DNA of 5,500 nt. Source: Candidatus Odyssella thessalonicensis (GTDB lineage: Bacteria > Pseudomonadota > Alphaproteobacteria > Bin65). Shown here piece after piece: positions 1 through 5,500 of this stretch. Each line of letters opens with the position of its first letter. Within the stretch, counting starts at the first letter, position 1. The notes under the pieces were generated by a model, which saw nothing but the letters and a program-made list of their open reading frames with translations, had not been told where the DNA came from and did no database searches. The translations under genes were made by a program, and so were the position numbers. The stretch lies in NCBI GenBank assembly GCA_005240015.1, contig SBBV01000270.1:1-5500 (forward strand), written 5' to 3'.

Positions 1-1
1 C

Positions 2-799
2 CCCTGGATCCCGTCGGTGATCCTGGCCGTCCTGATCACCACGGCCTCGGGCATCGTCGTCGGGCTGCCGGCGCTGCGCATGACCGGCATCTATCTCGCG
101 ATCGCGACGCTCGCCTTCGCGGTGATCATGGAGCAGGTGTTCAGCCACTGGAACGCGGTGACCGGCGGCTTCCGCGGCCTCGCCGTCGCCAAGCCCAACC
201 TGTTCGGCTGGCAGACCACGACCGAGACCCATCTCTACTACATCTGCCTCGTCGTGCTGATCCTGATCACGCTCGGCGTGCGCAACATCCTGCGCAGCGC
301 CACCGGCCGCGCGATGATGGCGATCCGCGATTCCGAGATCTCGGCCCAGAGCATGGGCATCCACATCGCGCGCACCAAGGTGACGTCGTTCGGGATCAGC
401 ACGTTCATCACCGGCATCGCCGGCGCGCTGCTCGCGCACAAGCTGCAGTTCATCTCGCCCGAGGCGTTCGATCTCATCCTCTCGATCCAGCTGCTGCTGA
501 TGATCGTGGTGGGCGGACTCGGCTCGCTGCACGGCTGCTTCTACGGCGCCATCATCGTCGCCTTCCTGCCGCAGTTCCTCTCGCTGGTGAAGGACGTGCT
601 GCCGCCCTCGATCGGCAACATCCCGGGGCTGCAGGGCGGCGTGTTCGGCCTGATCCTCGTGCTGTTCATCCTGCTCGAGCCGTACGGCATCTACGGCCGC
701 TGGCGGAAAGTGCGCCTGTTCTTCGAGATCTTCCCGCTCTATCGCCGCGCCACGTTCAAGCGCCAGCGCGGCTATCTGAAGACGGAGCGCATGCGATGA
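2..799 (+). CDS. livM: LivM-type ABC transporter inner-membrane permease, 5' end cut by the window
   Basis: This is a permease subunit of a HAAT-family (branched-chain amino-acid-type) importer, forming half of the membrane channel. The reading frame is open from the first complete codon at position 2, so the true start lies upstream. The GTG at 17 is only an internal valine. The visible 265 residues hold about seven hydrophobic segments (roughly residues 5-25, 29-46, 77-95, 129-145, 156-172, 180-196 and 213-227). Residues 102-120, beginning GRAMMAIRDSEISAQSMG, are the cytoplasmic coupling loop that docks on the ATPases and are the best LivM marker. The last 35 residues form a basic tail (12 Arg/Lys against 2 Glu, including FKRQRGYLKTERMR), longer than in E. 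coli LivM as I recall it. Its stop codon overlaps the livG start (ATGA), so the two are probably translationally coupled. The family call is firm; the substrate is not shown by this gene. Confidence 0.93.
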   Translation, partial: PWIPSVILAVLITTASGIVVGLPALRMTGIYLAIATLAFAVIMEQVFSHWNAVTGGFRGLAVAKPNLFGWQTTTETHLYYICLVVLILITLGVRNILRSATGRAMMAIRDSEISAQSMGIHIARTKVTSFGISTFITGIAGALLAHKLQFISPEAFDLILSIQLLLMIVVGGLGSLHGCFYGAIIVAFLPQFLSLVKDVLPPSIGNIPGLQGGVFGLILVLFILLEPYGIYGRWRKVRLFFEIFPLYRRATFKRQRGYLKTERMR

Positions 800-1602
800 A
801 CCCCAAGGACACCACCGGCAAGGCGAACGGCGCGAAGCCGAATGGCGTCCTGCTCGAGGCGGACAAGCTCACGATCCAGTTCGGCGGCCTGCGCGCGGTC
901 GACCAGGTGTCGTTCGCGGTGAAGCCGGGCGAGGTCTACACGATCGTCGGCCCCAACGGCGCCGGCAAGACCACGGTGTTCAACCTCATCAGCCGCATCT
1001 ACGACGTCACCGAAGGCCGCATCGCCTTCCAGGGCGAGGACATCACCGCGGTGCCGCCGCACCGCATCGCGCGCATGGGCATCGCGCGCACCTTCCAGAA
1101 TATCGAGCTGTTCGAGCACTCGACCGTGCTGCAGAACCTGCTCGTCGGCCGCCACTGCCGCAACCACACCAATTTGCTCGAGGAGATCTTCTTCGCGCCG
1201 AGCGTGATGCGCCAGGAGCTGCAGCACCGCCAGCACGTCGAGCGCATCATCGACCTGCTCGAGCTCCAGCACTACCGCGAGCAGATCATCGCCAACCTGC
1301 CCTACGGCGTGCGCAAGATGGTGGAGCTGGCGCGCGCGCTCAGCACCGAGCCGACGCTGCTGCTGCTCGACGAGCCCGCCTCCGGCCTCAACATCGAGGA
1401 GACCGACGATCTCGCCAACTGGATCGACGACATCAAGAACGATCTCAAGATCACCGTGCTGATGATCGAGCACGACATGCGCCTCGTCTCGCGCGTCTCC
1501 GACCGCGTGCTGGCGATGAACCAGGGCCGCGTGCTCGCCGAGGGCGGGCCGGCCAAAGTGCAGCGCCACCCCGACGTGGTGCGCGCCTACCTCGGAGCCT
1601 GA
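796..1602 (+). CDS. livG: LivG-type ABC transporter ATP-binding protein
   Basis: This is one of the two cytoplasmic ATPases that power the importer. The 268 residues match the usual LivG size plus a short N-terminal extension (about residues 1-17, polar and Gly/Asn/Lys-rich) ahead of the ATPase fold. Motifs in order are Walker A GPNGAGKTT at 52-60, Q-loop Gln101 (ARTFQN), a signature region LPYGVRKMVELARAL from 168, Walker B LLLLDEP with Asp192 and catalytic Glu193, and switch His226 (MIEHDM). The C-terminal HPDVVRAYLGA is typical of LivG-like ATPases. The signature reads LPYGV instead of LSGGQ; LPYG is usual for LivG, while the Val at the Gln position departs from the E. coli protein. The ATG at 796 overlaps the livM stop by 4 bases, with GGAG at 784-787 eight bases upstream, which supports this start. 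LivF follows after 3 bases. The family call is secure; the transported solute is unknown. Confidence 0.96.
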   Translation: MNPKDTTGKANGAKPNGVLLEADKLTIQFGGLRAVDQVSFAVKPGEVYTIVGPNGAGKTTVFNLISRIYDVTEGRIAFQGEDITAVPPHRIARMGIARTFQNIELFEHSTVLQNLLVGRHCRNHTNLLEEIFFAPSVMRQELQHRQHVERIIDLLELQHYREQIIANLPYGVRKMVELARALSTEPTLLLLDEPASGLNIEETDDLANWIDDIKNDLKITVLMIEHDMRLVSRVSDRVLAMNQGRVLAEGGPAKVQRHPDVVRAYLGA

Positions 1603-1605
1603 ACG

Positions 1606-2379
1606 ATGGCCGAGCCGCTGCTCCGGATGCGCAACATCGAGACCTTCTACGGGCCGATCATGGCCCTGCGCGGCGTGAGCCTCGACGTGCCCGAGGGCAG
1701 CATCGTCACCGTGCTGGGCGCCAACGGCGCCGGCAAGACCACGATCCTGAAGACGATTTCCGGGATCATGGAGCCGCGCAAGGGCGCCATCGTCTTCGCC
1801 GGCCGCGAGATCCAGCGGCACGAGCCCGATTGGGTGGCGCGCCAGGGCATCGCGCACGTGCCCGAGGGCCGCGAGATCTTCCCGTTCCTCTCGGTCTACG
1901 AGAACCTCCTGATGGGCGCATTCACGCGCCCGGACCGCGGCGCGCTGGCCGCCGACCTCGAGGCCGTCTACGGCTATTTCCCGATCTTGAAGGAACGGGC
2001 GGCGCAGCCGGCCGCCTACCTCTCGGGCGGGCAGCAGCAGATGCTCGTGATCGCCCGCGGCCTCATGGCCCGGCCGAAGCTCATGCTCTTGGACGAGCCG
2101 TCCTTGGGCCTATCTCCGCTGCTGGTCCAGGAGATCTTCGGCATCATCCGGCGGTTGAACACGGAGCGCAAAGTCACCATTCTGCTGGTCGAGCAGAACG
2201 CCAACATGGCGCTCCAGGTGGCGCATCACGGCTACGTGCTGGAGCTGGGCCGCATCGTGATGAACGACAACTGCGAGCGGCTGCGCCAGTCGGAGGACGT
2301 CAAGGAGTTCTTCCTCGGCATGAAGGAGGAAGGCATGCGCGGCCGCCGACGCTGGAAGCGCAAGAAGACGTGGAGGTAG
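1606..2379 (+). CDS. livF: LivF-type ABC transporter ATP-binding protein with basic C-terminal tail
   Basis: This is the second cytoplasmic ATPase, expected to pair with LivG under the LivH/LivM channel. Its 257 residues carry Walker A GANGAGKTT at 38-46 and the LivF hallmark HVPEGREIFPFLSVYENL from residue 84. The signature LSGGQQQ (139-145) is fully canonical, and Walker B is LMLLDEPS with Asp163 and Glu164. The switch position is Gln197 (LVEQNAN), as in E. coli LivF, rather than His. The conserved end DVKEFFLGM is followed by an unusual tail, residues 244-257, with 9 Arg/Lys in 14 residues (GRRRWKRKKTWR). The ATG at 1606 lies 3 bases after the livG stop, with GGAG at 1594-1597 eight bases upstream. 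Codons 162-170, over Walker B and the D-loop, use TTG, TTG, CTA and TCT, unlike the surrounding G/C-ending codons. The end of the gene also contains the ribosome-binding site of the ligase gene. Confidence 0.96.
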   Translation: MAEPLLRMRNIETFYGPIMALRGVSLDVPEGSIVTVLGANGAGKTTILKTISGIMEPRKGAIVFAGREIQRHEPDWVARQGIAHVPEGREIFPFLSVYENLLMGAFTRPDRGALAADLEAVYGYFPILKERAAQPAAYLSGGQQQMLVIARGLMARPKLMLLDEPSLGLSPLLVQEIFGIIRRLNTERKVTILLVEQNANMALQVAHHGYVLELGRIVMNDNCERLRQSEDVKEFFLGMKEEGMRGRRRWKRKKTWR

Positions 2380-2383
2380 GGAG
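2372..2383 (+). promoter_or_regulatory. Ribosome-binding region of the ligase gene, embedded in the livF end
   Basis: GGAGG at 2372-2376 sits inside the last codons of livF, seven bases before the ATG at 2384. A second purine run, GGGAG at 2379-2383, directly abuts the ATG and is too close to be the main site. The arrangement fixes the ligase start at 2384 rather than the out-of-frame ATG at 2388. It also suggests that ribosomes finishing livF reinitiate on the ligase, tying its level to that of the transporter ATPase. Confidence 0.75.
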
Positions 2384-4225
2384 ATGAATGCCCCGGTCCT
2401 CGAGCAACCGATCCTGCGCGACGGCCATGCCACGTTGCCCGGGCTTTTCCGCCACCGCGTCAACGAGCTCGGCGCGCGCGTGGCGATGCGCGAGAAGGAG
2501 TTCGGCATCTGGAAGCCGATCTCGTGGACCGAGTATGGGCGCCGCGTGCGGGCGATCGGCCTCGGCCTCGTCGCGCTCGGCCTGGAGCGCGGCGACGTGG
2601 TCGCGATCCTCTCCGAGAACAACAAGGAATGGATCTTCTCCGACGTGGGCGCCATCTGCGTCGGCGGCGTCTCGTGCGGGATCTATCCGACCGACTCAGC
2701 CAACCAGGTCGAATACATCGTCAACAATTCGAAGGCCGAGTTCCTCTTCGTCGAGAACGAGGAGCAGCTCGACAAGTACCTCGCCGTGCGCGAGCGCGTG
2801 CCCACGCTCAAGAAGGTCATCGTCTACGACATGGAGGGGCTGCGCGACTTCGCCGATCCGGCGGTGATGCCGATTGACCGGCTCTATGCGCTCGGCGCCG
2901 AGTACGAGAAGGCCCATCCCGAGGAGTGGAACAAGCGCGTCGACGAGGCCCAGCCCGAGGACCTCATGATCCTCATCTACACCTCGGGCACGACCGGGCC
3001 GCCCAAGGGCGCCATGATCAGCCACCGCAACGTCATCTTCCAGATGACGGCGGGCCAGAGCGGCGTCAGCGTCGAGGACGGCGACGAGCAGCTCTGCTTC
3101 CTGCCGCTCTGCCACATCGCCGAGCGCAGCTTCTCGGTGTTCTGGCAGCTCGCCTCGAAGAGCATCATCAACTTCGTCGAGAGCCCCGAGACCTTCGCCG
3201 AGAATCTGCGCGAGGTTTCGCCCACCACGATGTTCGCGGTGCCGCGCATCTGGGAGCGCTTCTATTCCGCGGTTGCGATCCAGCTCCGGGAAGCGACCTG
3301 GATCGGGCGCCTCGCCTATCGCTGGGCGCTCGGCGTCGGCCGCAAGCGCGCCGCGCATGTGATGGACGGGCGCAAGCCGCCGGCGCTGCTCGATCTCACG
3401 TTCCGCCTCGCCAACTGGCTGGTGCTCGACAATGTGAAGCGCGTGCTCGGCCTGCACCGCACGCGCTGGGTCGTGACCGGCGCCGCGCCGATCGCGCCCG
3501 ACCTCATCCGCTGGTACTTCGCGATCGGCATCGAGATGTACGAGGTCTACGGCCAGACCGAGAATTGCGGCATCGCCACCGGCACCAATCCGCGCGCGCT
3601 GAAAGTGGGCACGGTCGGCGTCATCTCGCCGGGCACGGAGTTGAAGCTCTCGCCCGAGGGCGAGATCCTGCTCAAGGGCCCGCACGTCTTCATGGGCTAC
3701 CTGAACCAGCCCGACAAGACGTCCGACGCGCTGCGCGACGGCTGGCTCTACACCGGCGACGTCGGCACCATCGACAACCAGGGCTTCGTGCGCATCACCG
3801 ACCGGCTCAAGGACATCATCATCACCGCCGGCGGCAAGAACATCACGCCGTCGGAGATCGAGAACCAGCTGAAGTTCTCGCCCTACATCTCCGACGCGGT
3901 GGTGATCGGCGACCGGCGCAAATACCTCACCGCGCTGATCATGATCGACCACGACAACGTGGCCAAATACGCGCAGGACAAGGGCGTGCCGTTCTCGAAC
4001 TACGCCAGCCTCTGCCGCGCGCAGGAGGTGCAGGATCTGATCCGCGACGAGGTCGACCGGGTCAACAAGCTGCTGGCGCGGGTCGAGACGGTGAAGAAGT
4101 TCCGCCTCATCGACACGCTCCTGACCGCCGAAGACGAGGAACTGACGCCGACCATGAAGCTGAAGCGCAAGCTCGTGAACAAGAAGTACGCGCCGCTGAT
4201 CGAATCGATGTACAAGGAAGACTAG
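2384..4225 (+). CDS. AMP-forming acyl-CoA synthetase (long-chain fatty-acid-CoA ligase type)
   Basis: This is an adenylate-forming enzyme predicted to activate a carboxylic acid with ATP to an acyl-AMP and then transfer it to coenzyme A. All core motifs of the ANL superfamily are visible: the P-loop YTSGTTGPPKG at 199-209, YGQTE at 389-393, GWLYTGD at 453-459 with the ribose-binding Asp459, and the hinge region DRLKDIIITAGGKNITPSEIE from 473. The C-terminal LTPTMKLKRK (587-596) probably carries the catalytic lysine, likely Lys592. At 613 residues it is longer than E. coli FadD (about 560). It has the extra helical stretch at about 300-360 seen in the long-chain synthetases related to mycobacterial FadD15 and eukaryotic enzymes. 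There is no signal peptide or clear membrane segment, so it is cytoplasmic or peripheral. It starts 4 bases after livF and precedes the binding-protein gene, which implies that it acts on the imported solute. Chain length or aromatic preference cannot be read from the sequence. Confidence 0.94.
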   Translation: MNAPVLEQPILRDGHATLPGLFRHRVNELGARVAMREKEFGIWKPISWTEYGRRVRAIGLGLVALGLERGDVVAILSENNKEWIFSDVGAICVGGVSCGIYPTDSANQVEYIVNNSKAEFLFVENEEQLDKYLAVRERVPTLKKVIVYDMEGLRDFADPAVMPIDRLYALGAEYEKAHPEEWNKRVDEAQPEDLMILIYTSGTTGPPKGAMISHRNVIFQMTAGQSGVSVEDGDEQLCFLPLCHIAERSFSVFWQLASKSIINFVESPETFAENLREVSPTTMFAVPRIWERFYSAVAIQLREATWIGRLAYRWALGVGRKRAAHVMDGRKPPALLDLTFRLANWLVLDNVKRVLGLHRTRWVVTGAAPIAPDLIRWYFAIGIEMYEVYGQTENCGIATGTNPRALKVGTVGVISPGTELKLSPEGEILLKGPHVFMGYLNQPDKTSDALRDGWLYTGDVGTIDNQGFVRITDRLKDIIITAGGKNITPSEIENQLKFSPYISDAVVIGDRRKYLTALIMIDHDNVAKYAQDKGVPFSNYASLCRAQEVQDLIRDEVDRVNKLLARVETVKKFRLIDTLLTAEDEELTPTMKLKRKLVNKKYAPLIESMYKED

Positions 4226-4287
4226 CCATTCGTGCCGGAAGCCGTTGCAATCGGCACCGGGCGGCAATCCACCCTAGGAGGAAGAAG
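4226..4287 (+). promoter_or_regulatory. 62-base spacer with an inverted repeat before the binding-protein gene
   Basis: This is the only sizeable gap inside the gene cluster, and it is less GC-rich in parts than the coding DNA. GTGCCG at 4232-4237 is the exact reverse complement of CGGCAC at 4252-4257. The stem can extend by one G-T pair (4238/4251) and closes a loop of about 12 bases. The loop contains the palindrome TTGCAA at 4245-4250. No run of T follows the stem, so it does not look like an intrinsic terminator. It could be an mRNA processing or stability element, or an operator; I see no convincing -35/-10 pair. Confidence 0.4.
4276..4281 (+). promoter_or_regulatory. Strong Shine-Dalgarno of the binding-protein gene
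   Basis: AGGAGG, a perfect anti-16S match, lies six bases before the ATG at 4288. It is the strongest ribosome-binding site in the window, fitting the high expression that periplasmic binding proteins need relative to their membrane partners. It decides the start: the same frame is open far upstream through the ligase gene, but nothing upstream has both such a site and a signal peptide after it. Confidence 0.88.
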
Positions 4288-5451
4288 ATGCGTAGGCTTA
4301 CCTCACTGCTCGCCGGTTCGCTGCTCGCCGCGGCGGGGCCGGCCCTGGCGCAGACCCAGGGCGTCAGCGCCACCGAGATCGTGATCGGCACGCACACGGC
4401 GCTCACCGGGCCGGTGGCGCCATGGGGCATCGGCTCCACCAACGGCATCCGCATGCGCTTCGACGAGGAGAACGAGAAGGGCGGCATCCACGGCCGCAAG
4501 ATCCGCTACATCGTCGAGGACCACGGCTACGCCGTGCCGCGCGCGGTGCAGGCCGGCAACAAGCTGCTCAACAGCGACAAGATCTTCCTGATGGTGGGCG
4601 CGCTCGGCACGCCGATGAACAATGCGGTGTTCCAGCAGCAGCTCGCCGCCGGCGTACCCAATGTCGGGCCGTTCACCGCCGCGCGCTCGATGTATCACCC
4701 GTTCCACAAGCTGAAGTTCGCGACCCTGTCGAGCTACTACGACCAGATCCGCGCCGGCTTCAAATACTTCGCCGAGAAGAAGGGCATGAAGACGCCTTGC
4801 GTGATGTACGAGGACAACGATTTCGGCCAGGAGATCCTGGAGGGCGTGCGCGACCAGGCCAAGGCGATGAACATCAAGATCGCCGCCGAGTCGGGCCACA
4901 AGCCCACCGACACGGACTTCACCGGCGCGATCACCAAGCTGCGCGACGCCAAGTGCGACGTGATCTTCATGGGCACGATCGTGCGCGACACGATCATCCC
5001 CTACGGCACGGCGCGCAAGCTCGGCTGGAACGCGACCTTCGTCGGCACCTCGGCGAGCTATGAAAACGTCGTCGCGACCGCGCAGGGCGGCGTCACCGAG
5101 GGCTTCTACACGCTGAACGGCCAGGAGGTCGTCTATCCCGATCAGGCCACCGGCAAGGCCAAGGAGTTCATGGACAAGTACAAGGCCCGGTTCAACCAGG
5201 ACGCGTTCTATCCGGCGCAGCTCGGTTACGGGATCGCCGACCTCGTCGTCGAGACGCTCAAGTCGGTCGGCAAGGACCTGACGGCCGAGAAGTTCCTGAA
5301 GGCCTACGAGAGCATCAAGGACCGCACCGGTCCGATCGGCGGCCCGCCGATCACGTTCACCGCGACCAAGCACCTGGGCTCCGATCTCGTCTTCCTCGCG
5401 GTGGTCGAGAAGGGCCGCTGGAAGTCGGTCGAGCGCAATCTGAAGTACTGA
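4288..5451 (+). CDS. Periplasmic substrate-binding protein of a Liv/HAAT-type ABC importer
   Basis: This is the secreted receptor that should deliver solute to the LivHM/LivGF complex. The 387-residue product begins with a Sec signal peptide: MRR, a hydrophobic core (residues 4-17), then PALA-QT, with cleavage expected after Ala21. There is no lipobox cysteine, so it should be soluble in the periplasm. The mature part is a type I periplasmic-binding fold (Peripla_BP_6/LivK-like): IVIGTHTALTGPVAPWG from 31, VEDHGYAVPRAVQAGNKLL from 76, MYEDNDFGQE from 173 and the DFTGAITKLRDAKCDVIFMG stretch from 210. By hand alignment with E. coli LivJ, the carboxylate-binding Ser79 region corresponds to GALGTPMNN (104-112, Thr108). 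The amino-group-binding Glu226 falls on Ser255, which suggests a ligand without an alpha-amino group. Two cysteines, 171 and 223, remain in the mature protein and might pair. The first codons (CGT AGG CTT ... TCA) are non-preferred, which may keep the 5' end unstructured. The family is certain; the ligand is not. Confidence 0.93.
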   Translation: MRRLTSLLAGSLLAAAGPALAQTQGVSATEIVIGTHTALTGPVAPWGIGSTNGIRMRFDEENEKGGIHGRKIRYIVEDHGYAVPRAVQAGNKLLNSDKIFLMVGALGTPMNNAVFQQQLAAGVPNVGPFTAARSMYHPFHKLKFATLSSYYDQIRAGFKYFAEKKGMKTPCVMYEDNDFGQEILEGVRDQAKAMNIKIAAESGHKPTDTDFTGAITKLRDAKCDVIFMGTIVRDTIIPYGTARKLGWNATFVGTSASYENVVATAQGGVTEGFYTLNGQEVVYPDQATGKAKEFMDKYKARFNQDAFYPAQLGYGIADLVVETLKSVGKDLTAEKFLKAYESIKDRTGPIGGPPITFTATKHLGSDLVFLAVVEKGRWKSVERNLKY

Positions 5452-5459
5452 ACGCGGGA

Positions 5460-5478
5460 GGGCCGGCGCTGCCGGCCC
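5460..5478 (+). other. Perfect GC hairpin just after the binding-protein gene
   Basis: GGGCCGGC at 5460-5467 and GCCGGCCC at 5471-5478 are exact reverse complements separated by the 3-base loop GCT. The hairpin begins nine bases after the stop codon. The sequence after it is CGGACCAGAAACG, with no T-tract, so a classical rho-independent terminator is unlikely. A stem this stable after a binding-protein gene more plausibly blocks 3' exonucleases or only partly attenuates transcription into the next gene. The structure is seen in the sequence; its role is inference. Confidence 0.6.
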
Positions 5479-5493
5479 CGGACCAGAAACGAC

Positions 5494-5500
5494 GAAGGAG
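5494..5500 (+). promoter_or_regulatory. Shine-Dalgarno of a following gene beyond the window
   Basis: The window ends in GAAGGAG, a good Shine-Dalgarno sequence, 42 bases after the binding-protein stop. It suggests that another plus-strand gene starts within about 5-10 bases past the edge, and that the operon may continue beyond the hairpin. Confidence 0.5.

Noticed and set aside
772..1857. A 361-codon open frame on the minus strand opposite livG and the start of livF.
   Set aside because: It has the same antisense shadow composition (repeated His, Asp, Ala, Leu, Val), no motif, and two undoubted ATPase genes on the other strand.
1830..2387. A 185-codon plus-strand frame overlapping livF.
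   Set aside because: Its product is Arg/Gly/Pro/Ala-rich with no motif, and it lies wholly over the well-supported LivF frame.
2696..4267. A 523-codon open frame on the minus strand opposite the ligase gene.
   Set aside because: Long antisense frames are expected from G/C-biased third positions. Its product is low-complexity Ala/Arg/Asp/Leu/Val/His-rich with no recognisable motif, and the plus strand is clearly coding.
4245..4279. A possible promoter with TTGCAA as -35 and a CTAGGA-like -10 before the binding-protein gene.
   Set aside because: TTGCAA is an imperfect -35, the -10 match is poor and the spacing too long; a real promoter here would need transcript mapping.
2926..4287. A plus-strand frame, open from within the ligase gene and running in frame into the binding-protein gene, as if encoding a very long N-terminal extension or fusion.
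   Set aside because: The translation over 2926-4287 is Arg/Ala/Pro/His-rich shadow of the ligase in another frame. The ligase frame has every family motif, and 4288 has AGGAGG plus a signal peptide.
4303..5373. A 356-codon open frame on the minus strand opposite the binding-protein gene.
   Set aside because: It is a compositional shadow; the plus-strand protein has a complete family pattern and a signal peptide.
5460..5485. A rho-independent terminator ending the operon.
   Set aside because: The hairpin is strong but no run of T follows it, and a ribosome-binding site for another gene comes right after.
1..5500. Mobile elements, CRISPR repeats, tRNA/rRNA genes, or frameshifted genes.
   Set aside because: No repeated spacer units, transposase motifs, terminal repeats or tRNA-like cloverleaf were seen, and all genes read through intact apart from the edge cut of livM.

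Overview
The window is a compact, all-plus-strand stretch of a GC-rich genome (by eye about two thirds G+C, with strong G/C at third codon positions). It holds most of one operon for a branched-chain amino-acid-type (HAAT/Liv family) ABC importer that also carries an acyl-CoA synthetase gene. Base composition, codon use and gene order suggest a proteobacterium, most likely an alphaproteobacterium of the Rhizobiales/Rhodospirillales kind. A betaproteobacterium cannot be excluded, and there is no rRNA or other marker to settle it.

Layout: 2-799 is the 3' part of a LivM-type membrane permease, cut by the window edge. 796-1602 is a LivG-type ATPase, overlapping livM by 4 bases (ATGA). 1606-2379 is a LivF-type ATPase. 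2384-4225 is a long-chain-type AMP-forming acyl-CoA synthetase of 613 aa. 4226-4287 is a 62-base spacer with an inverted repeat and a strong Shine-Dalgarno sequence. 4288-5451 is a secreted type I periplasmic substrate-binding protein of 387 aa. 5452-5500 contains a perfect 8-bp GC hairpin and then a Shine-Dalgarno sequence at the window edge, so another plus-strand gene probably follows. The second permease (livH) is expected upstream of position 1 but is not visible. No promoter is evident in the window.

How the genes would work together: the binding protein captures a solute in the periplasm, LivM (with an unseen LivH) forms the channel, and LivG/LivF hydrolyse ATP. The ligase, translated directly behind livF, would convert an imported carboxylic acid to its CoA thioester. 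With the binding-protein pocket, which by hand alignment lacks the glutamate that binds the amino group in E. coli LivJ, this points to an organic, aromatic or fatty acid rather than an amino acid as substrate. That substrate call is inference.

I did not find a clearly new system here. Known families explain every gene. The points worth a second look are the ligase coupling, the altered binding pocket, the basic tails on LivM and LivF, the asymmetric ATPase motifs, and the hairpins flanking the binding-protein gene.
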